From NCBI GenBank assembly GCA_937899265.1, contig CALBPV010000128.1:1-7568 (forward strand): a DNA stretch of 7,568 nt. The letters run 5' to 3'. Of the stretch, positions 5,584-7,568 are shown one piece after another. The DNA is from an uncultured Bacteroidales bacterium. GTDB taxonomy: Bacteria > Bacteroidota > Bacteroidia > Bacteroidales > UBA3663. The notes below the pieces were generated by a model. The model was not told where the DNA came from, did not search any database, and worked only from the letters and a program-made list of their open reading frames with translations. Position 1 is the stretch's first letter. Each line of letters begins with the position of its first letter. Made by a program: the position numbers and the translations under genes.

Positions 5584-5614
5584 CAAAGATACAGAAATTT
5601 TTCAAGAAATCAAA
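5584..5614 (-). promoter_or_regulatory. Bacteroides-type promoter for the receptor gene
   Basis: On the minus strand TTTG (5614-5611) is separated by 19 nt from TATCTTTG (5591-5584), an exact match to the TTTG / TAnnTTTG consensus. Transcription should start near 5577, about 35 nt before the ATG at 5541. This excludes the longer reading frame from 5586. Confidence 0.75.
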
Positions 5615-5620
5615 GAAATA

Positions 5621-5652
5621 TTTGCACTTTTAGAAAAAAACAACTATCTTTG
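5621..5652 (+). promoter_or_regulatory. Bacteroides-type promoter for the GNAT gene
   Basis: TTTG (5621-5624) is separated by 20 nt from TATCTTTG (5645-5652), an exact consensus match. Its -33 box lies only 6 bp from the -33 box of the opposing promoter. Expected transcription start is near 5659, giving an untranslated leader of about 80 nt. Confidence 0.75.
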
Positions 5653-5667
5653 CAAAGCGAAAGCATG

Positions 5668-5685
5668 AATTAGACCCTAATTTTT
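5668..5685 (+). other. weak leader hairpin with a T run in the GNAT 5' UTR
   Basis: AATTAG (5668-5673) pairs with CTAATT (5677-5682) around ACC and is followed by TTT. It lies about 10 nt after the predicted transcription start. An ATG-AAT-TAG minimal frame (5665-5673) overlaps the left arm. The stem is AT-rich and short, so attenuation is possible but weakly supported. Confidence 0.25.
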
Positions 5686-5739
5686 CCTTATGGTTTAAAA
5701 CCGATTCGTATTTTTACAGAAACAAAAAGCATAGCGACT

Positions 5740-6267
5740 ATGACCATCGAACGTATCACCTCCTCCACACCCCAATGGGCCGCTGTGAGAAAACTCTACG
5801 AAACCGTCTATCCCGAGGGATTGCGCCTCGACTACGACATTCTGCTCAACGTCATCCAGAGGGACGATGTGGACTTTCTGACGTTCTACGACCATGCCCG
5901 GCTCATCGGATTCTCGTTTGCCATACGCCGCAAGGATGTGGCCTGGCTCTACTATTTTGCCCTGGACCGCGAGGTACGCACCCTGGGCTACGAGGACGTC
6001 ATGCTGAGCAAGATAGAGCAGCAGTACGCAGGTCACCGTCTGGTGGTGAACCTGGAGCAGGCTCTCCCTCCCGCCGAGAGCGACGAGGAGCGCGTACATC
6101 GCCACAACAGTTTCATCAGGGCGGGCTTCCGCGACACGTCAGCCTTGCGTCACGTGGGCACCCGATGGTTCCGCATCATGCTGCTCGGGGCCGGTGACAT
6201 CACCAACGAAGACTACGAAAAACTCCTGGAAACAGACCGGGAATGGTGGGCTAAAATGCAACGCTGA
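5740..6267 (+). CDS. GNAT-family N-acetyltransferase
   Basis: A 175-aa cytoplasmic protein with a GNAT-like fold pattern. LIGFSFAIRRKDVAWLYYFA (about 55-74) looks like the central beta strands. It is followed by the acetyl-CoA pyrophosphate-loop region EVRTLGYEDVML (78-89), where R80-x-x-G83-Y-E is a weakened form of the usual R/Q-x-x-G-x-G/A. The later RHNSFIRAGF (121-130) corresponds to the family's terminal N-x-x-x-x-x-x-G-F segment. The acceptor substrate cannot be told. It has its own promoter 88 nt upstream, divergent from the receptor. Its last 17 bp overlap the 3' end of lpxH on the other strand. The degenerate loop means the fold is more secure than acetyltransferase activity. Confidence 0.75.
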   Translation: MTIERITSSTPQWAAVRKLYETVYPEGLRLDYDILLNVIQRDDVDFLTFYDHARLIGFSFAIRRKDVAWLYYFALDREVRTLGYEDVMLSKIEQQYAGHRLVVNLEQALPPAESDEERVHRHNSFIRAGFRDTSALRHVGTRWFRIMLLGAGDITNEDYEKLLETDREWWAKMQR

Positions 6268-7045
6268 CACCGGTTCTGACTTCGGTTTCGGAAGGTTCCT
6301 CCTGTTCAAACTGTTCCAACACGATTTCTCCTGCATCGTCCATGACGGCGTAGGAGAAATGTTGTATCCAGTCGCCGAGAATCAGCATGCGTGTGTGGCG
6401 CGACAACATCAGGTCGAGCATGATATGGCGATGGCCGAAGAGGAAATAATCCAGATCGGGATGCTCACGCAGATAGGCTTTGGCGAACTTGACAAGAGGC
6501 TCACGGTCTTCGCCCTGAAAATCGGGGAAATCGCCGCCTGTAAGTCTCGAATGGGCCGACCAGCGATAGGCAAAAGCAGTGGTCCAGCGGGGATGAATCA
6601 TGGCATAGAGACGCTGACAGAAACGGTTGCGGAAAAATCTCCCCATGAACTTGAGTGTCCGACTGTCGCTGCCCAAGCCGTCGCCGTGGGCTATGTAGAG
6701 GCGTTTGCCGCGAAGGGTGACTTCCTCACCCGTGCGGTGGATGACGGCTCCCGTCTCCTGCGGGATATAGTCAAAAATCCAGATGTCGTGATTGCCCGTC
6801 CACCAGTGGACAGGAATGCCCGCATCGTGGAACTCGCCCAATTTACCCAGGAATCGGGTAAAACCGCGCGGAACCACGTATTTGTACTCGAACCAATAGT
6901 CGATGACATCGCCCACGAGGTAGAGTTCCGCACAGTCGTCCTTGATGGAATCGAGAAAGCGGACCACACGGCGTTCCACATCGAGCGGATGCTCGAAGGT
7001 ACGCGAACCGAGATGCATGTCGGAGAGGAAATAGATATGTTTCAT
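6251..7045 (-). CDS. lpxH: UDP-2,3-diacylglucosamine diphosphatase (LpxH-type)
   Basis: This 264-aa calcineurin-like metallophosphoesterase should cleave UDP-2,3-diacylglucosamine to lipid X and UMP, the fourth step of lipid A synthesis, at the inner membrane's cytoplasmic face. The metal ligands expected for LpxH are all present: D9-x-H11, D46 in GDVID, N85 in GNHD, H120, and H215-x-H217 in GHRH. The YLVGDVIDYWFEY segment and the RRVVRFLD helix also fit. I chose ATG 7045, which lies 1 nt after the upstream TAG and puts the D-x-H motif at residue 9 as usual in the family. A start seven codons earlier (7066) would overlap the DUF59 gene. Probably co-transcribed with and coupled to that gene. 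Related diphosphatases (LpxG/LpxI types) are less likely. Confidence 0.9.
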   Translation of the reverse strand: MKHIYFLSDMHLGSRTFEHPLDVERRVVRFLDSIKDDCAELYLVGDVIDYWFEYKYVVPRGFTRFLGKLGEFHDAGIPVHWWTGNHDIWIFDYIPQETGAVIHRTGEEVTLRGKRLYIAHGDGLGSDSRTLKFMGRFFRNRFCQRLYAMIHPRWTTAFAYRWSAHSRLTGGDFPDFQGEDREPLVKFAKAYLREHPDLDYFLFGHRHIMLDLMLSRHTRMLILGDWIQHFSYAVMDDAGEIVLEQFEQEEPSETEVRTGVSVAF

Positions 7046-7046
7046 T

Positions 7047-7397
7047 CTACAGGAAACCCAGTTCAAGTTTGGCTTCTTCGGTCATCATGTCTTTGTTCCA
7101 CTCGGGCTCAAAGACCAGTTCCACATCGCAGGTGGCCACTTCGCGCAAACCCTCGACTTTGATGCGGAGATCCTCCATGAGGAAATCGGCCTCGGGACAG
7201 GAGGGGGCGGTGAGGGTCATCTTGATATGCACATTGGCGAATCCTTCGCCGGTGATGTCCTCCGGCTTGGCTTCGGTGACTTCAATAGCGTAAATGAGGC
7301 CGAGGTCATAGATGTTGACGGGAATCTCCGGATCGTAAACGTAGCGGAGCACATCAACGACCTCTTTCTGAATATCCAATACCTGTTTTTCGTCCAT
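7047..7397 (-). CDS. DUF59/MIP18-family Fe-S assembly protein (SufT-like)
   Basis: A 116-aa single-domain protein with the family hallmarks DPEIPVNIYDLGLIY (22-36) and TLTAPSCPEA (61-70, conserved C67), and a C-terminal FEPEWNKDMM segment (96-105). Members help maturation of iron-sulfur proteins, either alone (SufT type) or as the N-terminal domain of Mrp/ApbC carriers. No suf genes are in the window, so the exact role is inferred from the family. Its TAG stop is 1 nt before the lpxH start, indicating an operon. The start has an AT-rich leader and a possible -7 element about 20 bp upstream. Confidence 0.9.
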   Translation of the reverse strand: MDEKQVLDIQKEVVDVLRYVYDPEIPVNIYDLGLIYAIEVTEAKPEDITGEGFANVHIKMTLTAPSCPEADFLMEDLRIKVEGLREVATCDVELVFEPEWNKDMMTEEAKLELGFL

Positions 7398-7416
7398 AAA
7401 TCATCAAAATTTGGTG

Positions 7417-7424
7417 CAAAGATG
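7417..7424 (-). promoter_or_regulatory. possible -7 element for the DUF59-lpxH operon
   Basis: The minus strand reads CATCTTTG here, one mismatch from TAnnTTTG. It is preceded on that strand by a run of ten A (7436-7427). No TTTG lies at the usual spacing, and the leader would be only about 13 nt, so support is weak. Confidence 0.35.
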
Positions 7425-7467
7425 CATTTTTTTTTTGAGATATGGCGTATTTGTCGAAAAAAATTGT

Positions 7468-7475
7468 TATCTTTG
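7468..7475 (+). promoter_or_regulatory. -7 element for a gene leaving the right edge
   Basis: TATCTTTG matches the TAnnTTTG box exactly. The nearest upstream TTTG (7450-7453) leaves a spacer of only 14 nt, shorter than the usual 19-21, so the -33 part is poor. Orientation and position suit the partial frame starting at 7552. Confidence 0.5.
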
Positions 7476-7551
7476 CAACAAAATTCGGGCATTTCTCCCC
7501 TTTTTGGAAGAAACAGGGAGCCAGAAAGTCCACTAAAATACACAAGACGAA

Positions 7552-7568
7552 ATGGAAATTGAACAGAC
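7552..7568 (+). CDS. possible start of a gene cut by the window edge
   Basis: ATG at 7552 opens a frame reading MEIEQ before the sequence ends. It follows an AC-rich leader (ACACAAGACGAA) about 75 nt after the plus-strand TATCTTTG. Too little is present to say what it encodes, or to be certain that it is a gene. Confidence 0.4.

Noticed and set aside
5740..6267. Calling the GNAT gene a specific enzyme such as RimI or an antibiotic acetyltransferase
   Set aside because: The acetyl-CoA loop is degenerate and nothing in the sequence or its neighbours indicates a substrate.
6194..7162. 322-codon plus-strand open frame
   Set aside because: It is antisense to lpxH, which has all seven metal-ligand residues on the minus strand.

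Overview
The window looks like chromosomal DNA from a Bacteroidota (Bacteroidales-type) bacterium. Two upstream regions match the Bacteroides-type promoter (TTTG, about 19-21 nt, TAnnTTTG). The outer-membrane gene belongs to the CarboxypepD_reg / plug / beta-barrel class typical of that phylum. Start codons are preceded by A-rich leaders rather than strong Shine-Dalgarno sequences, and there is an LpxH-type lipid A enzyme. I cannot name a genus.

Layout: 1-562 has no credible gene and is filled with repeats and hairpins. 563-2709 is a minus-strand copper pair: a CopZ-like chaperone (2500-2709) followed 8 nt later by a CopA-type Cu+ P1B-ATPase (563-2491). 2710-3012 is a 303-bp gap made almost entirely of heptamer arrays (GGTCTAA, then TTTGACC in the opposite orientation) punctuated by small hairpins. 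3013-5541 is a minus-strand TonB-dependent-receptor-like outer-membrane protein. 5542-5739 holds two back-to-back promoters, one for the receptor and one for a plus-strand GNAT acetyltransferase (5740-6267). The acetyltransferase overlaps tail-to-tail with minus-strand lpxH (6251-7045), which lies 1 nt after a DUF59/MIP18 (SufT-like) gene (7047-7397). The right edge has a plus-strand promoter-like element and possibly the first codons of another gene.

How the genes relate: CopZ and CopA form an obvious chaperone/exporter operon for cytoplasmic copper. The DUF59 gene and lpxH are probably co-transcribed, although their functions (Fe-S assembly and lipid A synthesis) are unrelated. The receptor lies upstream of copZ on the same strand, with no convincing promoter or terminator between them, so read-through is possible.

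Most unusual points: (1) CopA keeps all transport, phosphorylation and hydrolysis motifs but has almost no nucleotide-binding (N) domain, with about 20 residues where roughly 120 are usual. (2) A heptamer repeat family forms an inverted pair of arrays between the receptor and copZ, recurs downstream of copA, and also occurs as six units (42 bp, frame-preserving) inside the receptor's coding sequence. (3) Eight of nine small hairpins with unrelated stems share a 5'-TG(N)AA-3' loop on one strand. One of them overlaps the receptor stop codon and shows compensatory stem changes against its duplicate.
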